From the NCBI RefSeq assembly GCF_030686865.1, contig NZ_JAQYUS010000010.1, positions 21,143-85,142 of the forward strand: DNA of 64,000 nucleotides. Direction: 5' to 3'. Below are positions 37,854 through 48,200 of this stretch, piece after piece; within the stretch, counting starts at the first letter, position 1, and the number at the start of each line of letters is the position of its first letter. Origin of the DNA: Kaistella sp. SH40-3 (GTDB lineage Bacteria; Bacteroidota; Bacteroidia; Flavobacteriales; Weeksellaceae). The notes beneath the pieces were generated by a model. That model saw only the letters and a list, made by a program, of their open reading frames with translations. It did not search any database and was not told where the DNA came from. The position numbers and the translations under genes were made by a program.

Positions 37854-38480
37854 ATGACACAAAATATAGAATATTACACAATGTCCCATGAAAATACGGA
37901 CGAATTAATTCATTTTGTAATTAATGAAAATCATCTTCATCATTGCGAAATTGTAACAGCTGAAGATATAGATTCTGCAAAACAAATATTATGTGCTGAA
38001 GAAAAACAATATTTGAACTCCCATATTTTCGTTGCAATGTCCAATAATATCATTTGTGGGAGCATCAGAATATTCCAAAAAACACCTACCCAAATTTTAC
38101 CTATGGAAAAAATTTTTAATATTAATGTCGAAGATTTAGTCGGTGCGGAAACACCCATTTACCATATTGGCAGATTCGCTGTATCCAAAGGAGTAGACAA
38201 GAAAGGCTTCCATATTTTTAAAACGCTGATTGCACTTGCACTGCAAGTTGCTCAACAAGGTCATGGAGGAATTGTCTTTGCAGAATGCGACGTCAAATTA
38301 TTGCGAACGATCCGGCTTTTAGGAATAGAGGCTGAATCGATCGGTGCGCCGATTCTCTATCTGGGATCTGAAACAGTTCCGATAAAATTACCATGGGCTG
38401 GGTATCAGGTTTTCCTGGAAAAGAAGAAGAACGTCTTGGATAGGGAACTTCAGATATTGAAGAAGGACGTTCAGATATAA
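37854..38480 (+). CDS. LuxI/FeeM-like GNAT acyltransferase
   Basis: 208 residues. Order of features is that of autoinducer synthases and N-acyl amino-acid synthases: IFVAMSNNIICGSIRIFQ in the first half, then YHIGRFAVSKGVDKK (compare SRFAV of LuxI), a helix FKTLIALALQVAQQGHGG, and KLLRTIRLLGIEAE followed by GAPILYLGSETVPI. It is not a textbook LuxI (no E-x-D-x-F-D motif), so the acyl group and acceptor are open. Adjacent LuxR gene and shared palindromes suggest a signal-synthesis role. Confidence 0.65.
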   Translation: MTQNIEYYTMSHENTDELIHFVINENHLHHCEIVTAEDIDSAKQILCAEEKQYLNSHIFVAMSNNIICGSIRIFQKTPTQILPMEKIFNINVEDLVGAETPIYHIGRFAVSKGVDKKGFHIFKTLIALALQVAQQGHGGIVFAECDVKLLRTIRLLGIEAESIGAPILYLGSETVPIKLPWAGYQVFLEKKKNVLDRELQILKKDVQI

Positions 38481-38490
38481 ACCTTTCACC

Positions 38491-39288
38491 GTGAACACCT
38501 ACCATCTTGATCTTTTACAGAAGCATCTTAAAAAAGCCTTAGAACGCTACTGTCAACTCTGTGATTTTTCATCAGATCGACAGTACTATTCCAATGAAAT
38601 TATCTTATCGCAAACCAAAGAAATTGTCCTACAATATATTCATTTGTTTCAGACACTCAATTTTTTAGATCGGCAAACTGAATACTATCAACACGGTTTT
38701 ATCTTTACCTATAAGGAGACGGAGGAAAATTTTACCTCCAATCCGGATTACGCTGAGATTATGAAACTTCTCACTGACTCTTATCAACGTATCGCCGGCT
38801 CGGTTTCCAAAGATCGTTTTTTTCTGCCCATTCAAGTGCAGAGGATCAGTTCAGCGGAAATTCAGATTTTTATAGGAGTAGTCACCAAAGATCAGCACCA
38901 TTTTACCATTTCAATTGTGACCCATCAAACGGCCTATCCAAGACCATATGCGTCGATAGGGAATAACCGATACAGGTATCTTCTGAAAATGATGGAAACG
39001 TATGATCCTGACGATTACGCAACTTTAAAGACTTTTGTAAATAGCAAAGGTGTATCTTACCACCAATTTAGAAAAGACAGCTTTTCCTTTTTTGAAAGTC
39101 CCTTTTATCACCATTATCTTAAAATCAAAATGATTCCTGTGCTCGAGGACATTATGTTGAGTACTTTAAGTTATAAAGAAATTGCCTATAAAAACGGCTT
39201 TACAAATTACTATCAACTCTATATTCTGTTCCACCGAACCTATCATTTTCCCTTCCACCGGATTCTTCGCATCGCACTGCAAAAGTGA
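38491..39288 (+). CDS. AraC-like regulator
   Basis: 265 residues from a GTG start 10 bp after the acyltransferase gene, so probably co-transcribed. Only the C-terminus is recognisable: EDIMLSTLSYKEIAYKNGFT then NYYQLYILFHRTYHFPFHRI, a shortened AraC second helix-turn-helix. The body is without clear domain. Likely part of the same regulatory module. Confidence 0.6.
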   Translation: MNTYHLDLLQKHLKKALERYCQLCDFSSDRQYYSNEIILSQTKEIVLQYIHLFQTLNFLDRQTEYYQHGFIFTYKETEENFTSNPDYAEIMKLLTDSYQRIAGSVSKDRFFLPIQVQRISSAEIQIFIGVVTKDQHHFTISIVTHQTAYPRPYASIGNNRYRYLLKMMETYDPDDYATLKTFVNSKGVSYHQFRKDSFSFFESPFYHHYLKIKMIPVLEDIMLSTLSYKEIAYKNGFTNYYQLYILFHRTYHFPFHRILRIALQK

Positions 39289-39442
39289 CTTCACCGTCCC
39301 GACTTTTCATTCTGGTGATACTATTTTACATATACACGCCTCTATAGTACATAAAAATGTTTTTATTACACATACTTCTGCCTATAAAGTAAATGAATTT
39401 GAAATAGTGATGGTGCAATTTTACATCATCAAAAATGCAGAC

Positions 39443-41020
39443 ATGAAAACCCTAACAAAAATAATCCCGCTTGCGGTAAGTCTCTTTTTCATCATCCTGT
39501 TCATTTATGCGGCAGCAAGCAAGATGTTGGATTTCGAAAACTTTCAGGTGCAGCTTGCACAATCGCCACTATTGAGCACCTATGCGGGATTTGTTTCTTA
39601 TGGGGTCATTATCTTAGAACTAACTATCGTTGGTCTTCTTTGCTTCCACGCTAGCCGACTTTTGGGTTTATATGCTTCGTTTGCAATAATGGTCGCTTTT
39701 ACTGTTTACATCTTTCTTATTTTGAATTATAGTGATTACATCCCTTGCTCCTGCGGAGGGATTTTAGAGAAAATGGGCTGGACGGAGCATTTGATTTTTA
39801 ATATTGGATGCGTTTTCATGGCGGGTGTTGCCATCATATTGGCATATCACCTTCCTGCAAAGCTTTCGGTCTTGGATCATTCTGAAGACGATTATATGAA
39901 AAATTACTGGCATAGACAACGAAGCCGCCGGATGCTTGTTTTTAAAATGGCAACGTTATTGGTTCTTCCTGCCGGTTTGATGGTCGTACTTTTTATTTCT
40001 TCTGAATATATCATCAAAAAAGAGAATAATTTTACACGGAGATTTACCCATCATCCTATTCTGGAAGACAAAGCTTTTGATCTTAAAGTCAACTCCTATT
40101 ATTTTGTAGGGAGTAACGGCAACGATATTTATCTCGGAAACCTCAGTAGTCCTTTCAGAATTTTTAAAGTTGCCGGTCAGTTTGAAAAGATGGATACAAT
40201 TAATCTGGTACCCAGTACCAACCATCAGTTCCATAACCTGCGATATACATTACAACAGCAAAAACTCTATGCCTATGATGGATCGGTGCCTGTTATTTAT
40301 GCCTCGCACATCGATTCACTTCAAAATCCGCTTAGGGAGATCAGTAAGAATGACGTGTATTTTGATCAGCTAGTCGCTGTTTCACCCGCTCAATTTATGT
40401 TGCGCGTGGAAGAAAAAACAACAAAGAAAACCGCATTGGCTACACTTTCACTGGGCGATACTCATCAGGTCAGCATCAACAGTTCATTGCTAACCAGACA
40501 AGCAGATGGTGGTTTTGATGCGGACGGAAGACTTTTATATGACCCGGATATGGGTAATGCTTATTATCTCTTTTATTACAGGAATCAAATACTTCAACTG
40601 AATAACACTTTACAGGTCACTGCTCAGATGAAAACCATAGACACCATCAGCAAAGCACAAATATCAACCGTAGTCTTAAAAGATGGGAGCAAAAAAATGA
40701 GTGCCCCACCTGTCATGGTCAATAAAGAAATGACTGCGCATCGTGGGTTGATTTTTAATAAATCCGGTTTAATAGGAAAACACGAATCCAAAGATACATG
40801 GCAAAAGAATGCGGTTATAGATATTTATACCACCGCACCTGCAGGATACTGGGGCAGTATGTATGTACAGCACCGCGGAAAAAACAGAATGTCCCAGATG
40901 TTAGTCACCGACACCCATTTTTTTGTACTGTCGGGTAATGAAATTGTACGTTACCGTTTTGCGCAGACGCTGACTGAGAATTTCATCAATGGGGGAAGCC
41001 GAAAACCCAATTCAGAGTAG
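39443..41020 (+). CDS. MauE/DoxX-type membrane protein with extracytoplasmic domain
   Basis: 525 residues from the ATG at 39443 (MKTLTKIIPLAVSLFFIILF). Four membrane helices occupy about residues 5-140 and include NYSDYIPCSCGGILEKMGW, the CxC-type redox motif of MauE/DoxX family proteins. A further helix near 180-200 precedes a large extracytoplasmic beta-rich domain (about 210-525). The upstream in-frame extension overlaps the AraC gene and is not used. It could assist disulphide handling of the small Cys-containing peptide encoded next. Confidence 0.7.
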   Translation: MKTLTKIIPLAVSLFFIILFIYAAASKMLDFENFQVQLAQSPLLSTYAGFVSYGVIILELTIVGLLCFHASRLLGLYASFAIMVAFTVYIFLILNYSDYIPCSCGGILEKMGWTEHLIFNIGCVFMAGVAIILAYHLPAKLSVLDHSEDDYMKNYWHRQRSRRMLVFKMATLLVLPAGLMVVLFISSEYIIKKENNFTRRFTHHPILEDKAFDLKVNSYYFVGSNGNDIYLGNLSSPFRIFKVAGQFEKMDTINLVPSTNHQFHNLRYTLQQQKLYAYDGSVPVIYASHIDSLQNPLREISKNDVYFDQLVAVSPAQFMLRVEEKTTKKTALATLSLGDTHQVSINSSLLTRQADGGFDADGRLLYDPDMGNAYYLFYYRNQILQLNNTLQVTAQMKTIDTISKAQISTVVLKDGSKKMSAPPVMVNKEMTAHRGLIFNKSGLIGKHESKDTWQKNAVIDIYTTAPAGYWGSMYVQHRGKNRMSQMLVTDTHFFVLSGNEIVRYRFAQTLTENFINGGSRKPNSE

Positions 41021-41045
41021 GCAAAATCTTTAAATATTTTTTATC

Positions 41046-41321
41046 ATGAAAAATTTAAAAACACTCCTTTTACCAGTCATAATGGTACTGGCAGGAGCTG
41101 GAAGCGCGTATGCTTCCCACAGCGGTAAACAATCGGAAAAAGCATTAGTCAGAGGTTATGCCTATCATGAAAATGAAGCAAAACCCTGCATACCTTCTGA
41201 AAAAGTCTGCGATACATCAGGTACTTTTATATGTTCCGGAGATGTAGGTATGGGAAATGAAGACCTGTATCAACTTAGTGGCACGGTATGTCCTAATGTT
41301 TTAACTCACACCTCACCTTAA
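41046..41321 (+). CDS. Small secreted Cys-containing peptide (DUF6520-like)
   Basis: 91 residues: signal peptide (MKNLKTLLLPVIMVLAGAGS-AYA), then a mature part with four cysteines in PCIPSEKVCDTSGTFICSGD and GTVCPN. Belongs to the DUF6520 type, small exported Bacteroidetes proteins. It lies 25 bp after the MauE-like gene, so disulphide formation by that partner is plausible. Function unknown; bioactive peptide or cofactor is speculation. Confidence 0.65.
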   Translation: MKNLKTLLLPVIMVLAGAGSAYASHSGKQSEKALVRGYAYHENEAKPCIPSEKVCDTSGTFICSGDVGMGNEDLYQLSGTVCPNVLTHTSP

Positions 41322-41325
41322 TTAA

Positions 41326-41351
41326 AGAGGGATGCCCGAGAGCATCCCTTT
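41326..41351. terminator. Bidirectional terminator
   Basis: AGGGATGC (41328-41335) pairs with GCATCCCT (41342-41349) around a CCGAGA loop, flanked by A-rich and T-rich sequence. It separates the convergent peptide gene and S9 peptidase gene. Confidence 0.8.
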
Positions 41352-41353
41352 AT

Positions 41354-43825
41354 TTATTTGTACATTTTTTCAATCCACTCCTGCTTATTGTTTTTAAGAT
41401 GATAATCAAGCCATTCATAAATTCTTGAATATAAATCGATCCTATTCTGAACCTTTGAAAGACTATGCCCTTCCTTTGGATAAAAAAGGGCGGTAACGTG
41501 TTTATGATTTCTTCTCAGACCTAAATAAAACTCCATGGTCTGTTCCCAGAAAATATTGTAATCTTCCATACCGGTCCAGAGCATGATGGGTTCGGTGACT
41601 TTTTCTGCATGATAAATAGGGCTGTTGTCCGCATACAGGCCTTTATTTTCCGTAAATGGACCAGGCATTTCGTACTGACCATCTTCATACTGCCAGTAAA
41701 ATGGCCGATCGAAATTGTAATTAAAAGAATGGTACGACCTTACCAAGTCACTGTTTCCAGAGCCAGAGACATAGGCCGCAAAACGGTTACTCTGTGTAGC
41801 AATAAAATTGGTTTCATAGCCACCGTGTGAATGACCAACCAATCCTACTTTTGAGAAATCGATAGCAAGATTACCCTGTAGTGCATCCATTGCATTATTC
41901 ACACAGTCTACCGCTGCTCTTCCAGGTCCTCTTTCATCAAACACAATATCAGGCATATAAACCATATAGCCCTTTCGAAGAAGCGTTCGGACGTTAATAC
42001 CCTCTGTGGGTGACATCATCCCAATGCCATCAATAAGATATTTGTTCATATTGTATCGCAATTTCTGATAGATGGTAACTACCATTGGATACTTTTTTCC
42101 GGCATCGAATCCAACAGGATATAACAATACGCCTTTTAAATTAATCCCTCTACTGTTGGTATACGAAATTACTTCAGATTTTATTCCCTCCGCCTCTTTA
42201 TCAGTTTTATTACTGGCAAAAATAAGTTCTTCTTTTTTACTATTTTTTATAATTAACTGTGGAGGCATGTTGATGTTGCTTTTAACATACGTGAATGCTT
42301 TATGGGCAGGCTCCCATACTAAAGAGGTGATATCATCGTTCGTAGGCGCAATTATTTCTCTTACCGATTTGCCATCATAGGTGAATAACGCATTCCTTAT
42401 ATTTTCTCTGTCATATAATTCGAGGATAACCGGTTCCGCTGTACTATAAGAATACCGGAAGATACTGAAACCCGGAGACAGATCTTTTGTTATTCCGTTT
42501 TTAACCTTAATGGTAAAACCATCTTTAACAGAAATTTTTTTGATGCTTCCATCTGACAGGCTGTACTGATATATTTTGCTCATCCCTTCAAAAAGGATAA
42601 ATTGACCGTCATTTGAAAAATAGGCCATCTCATGATCGGGTATGTGGATAATCCGGTTTTTTAAAGTCTCCATATTGTATAAGAACCAACCTCCCTCCTT
42701 ACGCCGGGAAAGTAATAATTTACCTCTTTCGTCTGTAAAAGCAATAGTACCAGCATTAATCATGAAATCATACTTCTTTAACTGGGTATCATATCTATAC
42801 AGACTGAACGACTTAAACCTCTTGGTATAATCATGTTTAAAATAAGGATCAAAGGACAGCAGATATCTGGCATTACCAACAAACGAATTTTGAGTAAATT
42901 CTGTGCTGTCAATTTGTGAAAGATCCTTACGTACCGGATCCCAGATCATGTATTTAAATTCACGATCCCCAGAAAATTTCGCCTCTATTTTAGGATCGCT
43001 CCCATACCATACGTCCACTGCATTCTTATTTCGGACGGGTTGGTCAATAACTACCTGCAGAAAATATTTGCCATTCGCCAAGGGAGAGACTTCTGCTCTA
43101 TAGATGGTTTTCAGGAACTGACTGGACAGAAGACTTGTGACATCACTGCGGTGTGCTTTAAAGATTAGCTCCCCTTTACCTGTTTTTTCTTTGGTGTCCC
43201 ATACAAAAATTCCCAAAGCATCCCGGTGCACGATATCCAGATATGCGTTTTCCGAGGTATACAATACCTTTTTACTTTTCCCATTCCATTCGGTAAGCCT
43301 GTAGGCTCCTGCCTCTTTCACTGTATAATATACACAATCTTTATTATTTTTAATACTCTTAACCCTGGCAACTGTTCTCACCTGATCACCCTCTTCATTC
43401 AGGATCTTAAGGGTATCATTTTGGAGCAGGATGATCTGCTTCAATACCTTATGATAAAAACCGTCAGAAACATCCTTCCAGATTCGGAGATTTAAAGACG
43501 GTAAGCTGAGGATCTGCGCATTCGTTCCTTCACGCATAAAAAGGTCGCTGTACGTGGTGAACTTTGCCGTATTTGCGAAAACCCCGCCCCTTTCAAAAAT
43601 GATATGATCAGGATTTTTGCGATCAACAACCATTATGGTATCTGTTGATCTGTCGTACATTTTATTAAAAGTGACATAACGTCCGTTTGGAGAGATCTTT
43701 TGATAACCGATATTATAATAGTGCCTTGTTAAGGAGTCGGGTACTTCGATTGTTTTACTTTGGCCATAGAGCTGTGCTCCCAGTAAGATACATGCTGTCA
43801 GCAGTAATAATTTTATGGTTTGCAT
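41354..43825 (-). CDS. S9 prolyl-oligopeptidase family peptidase
   Basis: 823 residues from the ATG at 43825, which shares one base with the SusD stop (TAATG); a longer form starting at 43891 is unlikely. Signal peptide (MQTIKLLLLTACILLGAQLYG), a beta-propeller-like part, then the alpha/beta-hydrolase domain with the serine motif VGLVGHSHGGYE, the Asp region LWTGMEDYNIFWEQT and the His in FYPKEGHSLSKVQ. It would cut imported or extracellular oligopeptides. Operon with SusC/SusD suggests peptide catabolism or uptake. Confidence 0.85.
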   Translation of the reverse strand: MQTIKLLLLTACILLGAQLYGQSKTIEVPDSLTRHYYNIGYQKISPNGRYVTFNKMYDRSTDTIMVVDRKNPDHIIFERGGVFANTAKFTTYSDLFMREGTNAQILSLPSLNLRIWKDVSDGFYHKVLKQIILLQNDTLKILNEEGDQVRTVARVKSIKNNKDCVYYTVKEAGAYRLTEWNGKSKKVLYTSENAYLDIVHRDALGIFVWDTKEKTGKGELIFKAHRSDVTSLLSSQFLKTIYRAEVSPLANGKYFLQVVIDQPVRNKNAVDVWYGSDPKIEAKFSGDREFKYMIWDPVRKDLSQIDSTEFTQNSFVGNARYLLSFDPYFKHDYTKRFKSFSLYRYDTQLKKYDFMINAGTIAFTDERGKLLLSRRKEGGWFLYNMETLKNRIIHIPDHEMAYFSNDGQFILFEGMSKIYQYSLSDGSIKKISVKDGFTIKVKNGITKDLSPGFSIFRYSYSTAEPVILELYDRENIRNALFTYDGKSVREIIAPTNDDITSLVWEPAHKAFTYVKSNINMPPQLIIKNSKKEELIFASNKTDKEAEGIKSEVISYTNSRGINLKGVLLYPVGFDAGKKYPMVVTIYQKLRYNMNKYLIDGIGMMSPTEGINVRTLLRKGYMVYMPDIVFDERGPGRAAVDCVNNAMDALQGNLAIDFSKVGLVGHSHGGYETNFIATQSNRFAAYVSGSGNSDLVRSYHSFNYNFDRPFYWQYEDGQYEMPGPFTENKGLYADNSPIYHAEKVTEPIMLWTGMEDYNIFWEQTMEFYLGLRRNHKHVTALFYPKEGHSLSKVQNRIDLYSRIYEWLDYHLKNNKQEWIEKMYK

Positions 43826-45204
43826 TAGTATCCTGTGTTTTGCGGGTTCAGATTGGGATTTAGGAGAAGTTCTGAAATGGGTAGGGGCCACAATTGATGG
43901 TAAACGTGCCAGTTGGGTTTTACAGATATCAAGGTGTTCAGCATGCTATTTCGTTTTAAGGTAAGAAACCGGTTACCGTGCTCTGTAAAAAACTCTTTAC
44001 GGTTTTCTTCTACTATTTTGTTCAAAAGTTCTTCTTTTGATGAGGACGTCAGCAACGTGATGCCCGCCTTTTGTCGAACAGCGTTAATGTATGGTAGCGC
44101 CTCTCCTACTTTGTTCTGCTGGGCAAGCGATTCTGCCAATAACAGATAGACTTCTTCCAATCTGAATATCACCGAATATTCATCGGTATTAGCGGTGGTA
44201 TTTCGGTATTTATCGCATCTGTAAAAATGATTTTGATTAATAGTAATCTCCTTAACCCATTTCTGCTTCCGAAGGTCATTTGATGTAAAAGAAGAGACCA
44301 AGTCTTCCGATAACGCGTAGGTATTTGGTACAGCGGTCGTAAAATTGTAATTAATCGCTTCTTCTGTAGCGTCGTTTGCTTTTAACGGTTTAAGCTGCCA
44401 CAGAATATGCTTGCCTGCTTTTTTAAATGTTTTAGACACATCAGGTTCCCATACATATAATGGACTCTCTTTAATATTTTTTAATTGCTGTTCTGCCTCA
44501 GACCATTTCTTTTGCTGCATTAGGACAAGTGACAGCATCAGCTGTATTGCTTTTCTGTTTGGGTAAATCCTGTCCGCATTACTATAAGAGTCGTCCAATA
44601 ATACGACAGCCGTTTCCAAATCATTTTGAATCTTTATCAGTAGTTGAGTCTCGGATATTTTACCCAAAGACTGGTTAACCATATAGTCGGTTGTGGTGGT
44701 ATAGGGAACATCTCCAAAAATCTGACTCAGATAAAAATAAATTAATGAACGGATAAACAGTGCCTCACCTTTTAGTCTCTTTTTATCCATTTCAGAAATG
44801 CCTGTCGAATTTTCTACACCATTTATAATGGAGTTCGCACTGTAAATTTCTTTATATGCGTTTGTCCAAACACTTAGTACAGCAGTATTCGATGATATAT
44901 GCTGGTTTTTATAAAGATCCAAAGCACTGTTTTGGGAACTTATGATATAGCAATTTATATCATCTGTATAGGTACCTAACAGCGCTCCTACCCCTAGTGA
45001 TCCGCCACTAATAACCGAATAATATTGAAGTTCTGCGTACAGATTACTTAACGCTGCATCCGCGGTGCTAACTGTCTCAAAAACCTGAGATACATCAATT
45101 TGAGTAGAAGGAAAATCAGATTCTATAAGATTCCGACATGAAGAAGATGCCAAAAGAAATCCTAAACCAATGGTGATCGTGAAGACGCATTTATTTGTTT
45201 TCAT
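43825..45204 (-). CDS. RagB/SusD-family outer-membrane lipoprotein
   Basis: 459 residues. Lipoprotein leader with lipobox ASSSC (Cys23), then the SusD/RagB pattern DAALSNLYAELQ, LKGEALFIRSLIYFYLSQIF and GDVPYTTTTDY, ending NPNLNPQNTGY. Surface nutrient-capturing partner of SusC. Operon with the SusC gene (9 bp upstream) and the peptidase. Confidence 0.9.
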   Translation of the reverse strand: MKTNKCVFTITIGLGFLLASSSCRNLIESDFPSTQIDVSQVFETVSTADAALSNLYAELQYYSVISGGSLGVGALLGTYTDDINCYIISSQNSALDLYKNQHISSNTAVLSVWTNAYKEIYSANSIINGVENSTGISEMDKKRLKGEALFIRSLIYFYLSQIFGDVPYTTTTDYMVNQSLGKISETQLLIKIQNDLETAVVLLDDSYSNADRIYPNRKAIQLMLSLVLMQQKKWSEAEQQLKNIKESPLYVWEPDVSKTFKKAGKHILWQLKPLKANDATEEAINYNFTTAVPNTYALSEDLVSSFTSNDLRKQKWVKEITINQNHFYRCDKYRNTTANTDEYSVIFRLEEVYLLLAESLAQQNKVGEALPYINAVRQKAGITLLTSSSKEELLNKIVEENRKEFFTEHGNRFLTLKRNSMLNTLISVKPNWHVYHQLWPLPISELLLNPNLNPQNTGY

Positions 45205-45213
45205 ATTTATATT

Positions 45214-48200
45214 TTAAAAGTTTAACTGAAGACCCATTGAAATGGTTTTAAGAGGAGGTAAAAATCCTGATACCGAAAATTCAGGATCCAGTCCAATATA
45301 ATCCGTCCAAGTCAGCAAATTTTGACCTTGTGCATAAATACTAGCATCTCTGATCAATTTGCCATGCAGTGGAATCCGATAATTAATTTGTATATTTTTT
45401 AACCTTATAAAAGAGGCGTCGCTAATCGCTGCAGTACTGTTTCTGAAATTACTGACCAGAGAATTAGTTGTGGCGACAGTTCCTGGAGAATAAGGCATTA
45501 CCACGCCATTCGGATTGTCAGCAGACCAAACATTTACAAAGTCGGCCGGCTGATTATTCATATTACCGGGCGTATTCATGGATCGATAATAATTCCATGA
45601 AATCTGTTTAACAAACTGTAACAGAACAGATAAGCTTATATTTTTATAAGAAACCTGATTCTGCAGTCCGCCAAAATATTTTACGCCGATATTCCTGATG
45701 GCCTTAGCGTCGTCCGGAGCAGAAATCTTACCGTCATTGTTGAAATCCGTAAATACGTATCGTCCGGTGGAAGGATTAATCCCCTCATACTGAAAAACTT
45801 TTACAATAGAAGTTGGCTGGCCGACGAGATAGGTATTGGCATAAGTAGAACCTTCAAGACCTGGGAAAGAGACCAGTTTACTTTTCGGTATGGAAATATT
45901 AAAACTGGTTTCCCACTTCGCTTCGCCCTGTTTATAGGTGATTGCTGATGCTTCTAATTCCCAGCCCGAATTCTCTACCGTCGCATCCAGATTAGCCTGC
46001 ACCGACGGAAACCCTGTAATCGAAGATAACGGGATTCCGACCAACTGATTGGACGAGCGGTTCCTGTAAAACGCAGCAGTAAAATTAAGACGGTTATTTA
46101 TTAACGCCAACTCTAACGCGACCTCCATTTTATCTGTTTTTTCCCAAGTAAAATCGGGGTTGTAAAGTCTGGAAGGATATAAGGCAGGCACCTCATTATA
46201 AGATGTACTGGTTACCGAATAGGTATTGGTATATTGATTATCTCCAATGAGGTCGCTACCTGTACGACCAAAGCTGGCTCTTAGTTTTCCAAAATTCAAC
46301 CAAGAAAATTGATGCAGAAAAGATTCTTCGGTGAACAGCCATGCCAACCCCACCGCTCCAAAATTAGCATATTGATTATTAGGGCCGAATCGGCTCGAGC
46401 CATCTCTCCTTGCTGTCAAATTCAGAATATATCTCTTTTTATACTGATAGTTTGCCCTACCAAAAATAGCTGCATATTTGTAGTTAATGTCACTGAAATC
46501 TTTAACACTTATTTGTGATGCCGCCGATAAATTATATAGTAGTGCGTTGCTTGCAAAACCCGTAGCAGTTATTGACGTATTTTTTGAGTTGGTTTCCTGA
46601 TACGTAATACCAGCAAGAACATCCCATTGTCCAGGACCCTTTTTTCTCACCCAGGAGATCTGTGGTTCTAGGATATAAGAAAATAAGGTACTTGTACCCC
46701 GTGATGAAGACGAACGCGCAGAGGAAGCTCCCGCTGGAAATGCCGGGTTAGCAATGGTGTTGGGAGAAAGGTTATATTCTTCCAGTGACTGCGTATTTGT
46801 TCCACCATCTAATTTCAGTTTCCAGTTTTTCCAAAAGGTATAATTGATTTTTACCCCTTGATTAAATTGCATGGTGGTACTTTGATATTTACCATTTAGC
46901 GAAGCTATCGGGTTACTGAAAGTGTTATTTTCCCAATTGATATTTCCCGCGGTATCATAAAGTGCAGGCGCATTGGGTGAAAGATTCAGTGATTTATTGG
47001 TAAGATCAATACCAATGACATTGTTCTTTAAATGCGAAAATGTATTGCTGAGTGATAAAGAGAAGCTCCTATCAGCGGAGGTGTAACCATAATTGGAATT
47101 GAGAATATTGGTTTTGTAATGAAAATCACCAGGAAATACGGTTGTCTGATCGGTATGCGAAGCACTGACAGAAAAGTAATTTCTTTCACTGCCTCCATTA
47201 ACAGACAGTTGAATATTAGAGTTCTCTGCGGTATTTCCTATCAAAACATCCTGCCAATCTGTATAGCGAGTCTGATCCCAAATTCCATTGATATCGTAGG
47301 CATTTGTGGGCGGTGTGTTAATGCCGGCATTAGCGTAGGCATCTTTTCTCATTTTGATATATTGCTCGGTATTCATCAGTTTCATTTTACCGATCACTTT
47401 GCTTATCCCATAATTGGTATTGACGGTAAACTGTACTTTTCCTGTCTTTCCTTTTTTTGTAGTGATGAGAATCACTCCATTTCCCCCTCTGGATCCGTAA
47501 ATCGCAGTAGCGTCAGCATCCTTTAACACTTCAATACTTTCGATATCATTAGGGCTGATGGAATTTAAAGGATTAATACTTCTCATGGGTAGTATACTGG
47601 TGGAATAAAAAGATGTGAGTTGACTTCCCCAAGGGATACCATCCACAATGTAAAGAGGTTGATTTCCATTAACAGGACTATTGAGAATAGTGCGCAGACT
47701 GTTCCGTCCTCTAATCTGTACCTCATATCCTCCTCCTGCAGTTCCTCCTCCCTGAATAATATTCACCCCCGCCATTCTCCCCTGCACGGCAGACAGCACA
47801 TTGTTCACCGGTTGGTTTTCAATGTCCTTAGCGGTCACTTTCGAAATACTGCCCGTGCTTTCTTTTGCTTTCACATTGTAGTAGCCCGCATTCAGCACCA
47901 CTTCTTCAATCGACTTTACTTTTTCCGTGAGAGAAATCTTAAAAGTGGTTTTATCGTCGGTCGTCATTTTCTGCTCGGTGTATTCGGGATGCCTGAAGAT
48001 CAGTACCGGGTTTTCGCCAGTGATTTGGAGGCTGAAGGCTCCTGTTGATGAGGTAGTGGTCATTTGGGTAGTTCCCTGTTGAGTGACTGTTGCTCCCCTG
48101 ATGGGTTTTTCTCCGTCGTTTACCTGACCCGTTATAGTGCGGGCTTGCGCCTTGACCTGCGAGTGTACCGCAGAAAATATTAGGCAACCGGAAACAACTC

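Noticed and set aside
41046..41321. RiPP precursor
   Set aside because: It has a Sec signal peptide and no leader/core boundary; a RiPP reading is not supported, though ThiF is nearby.
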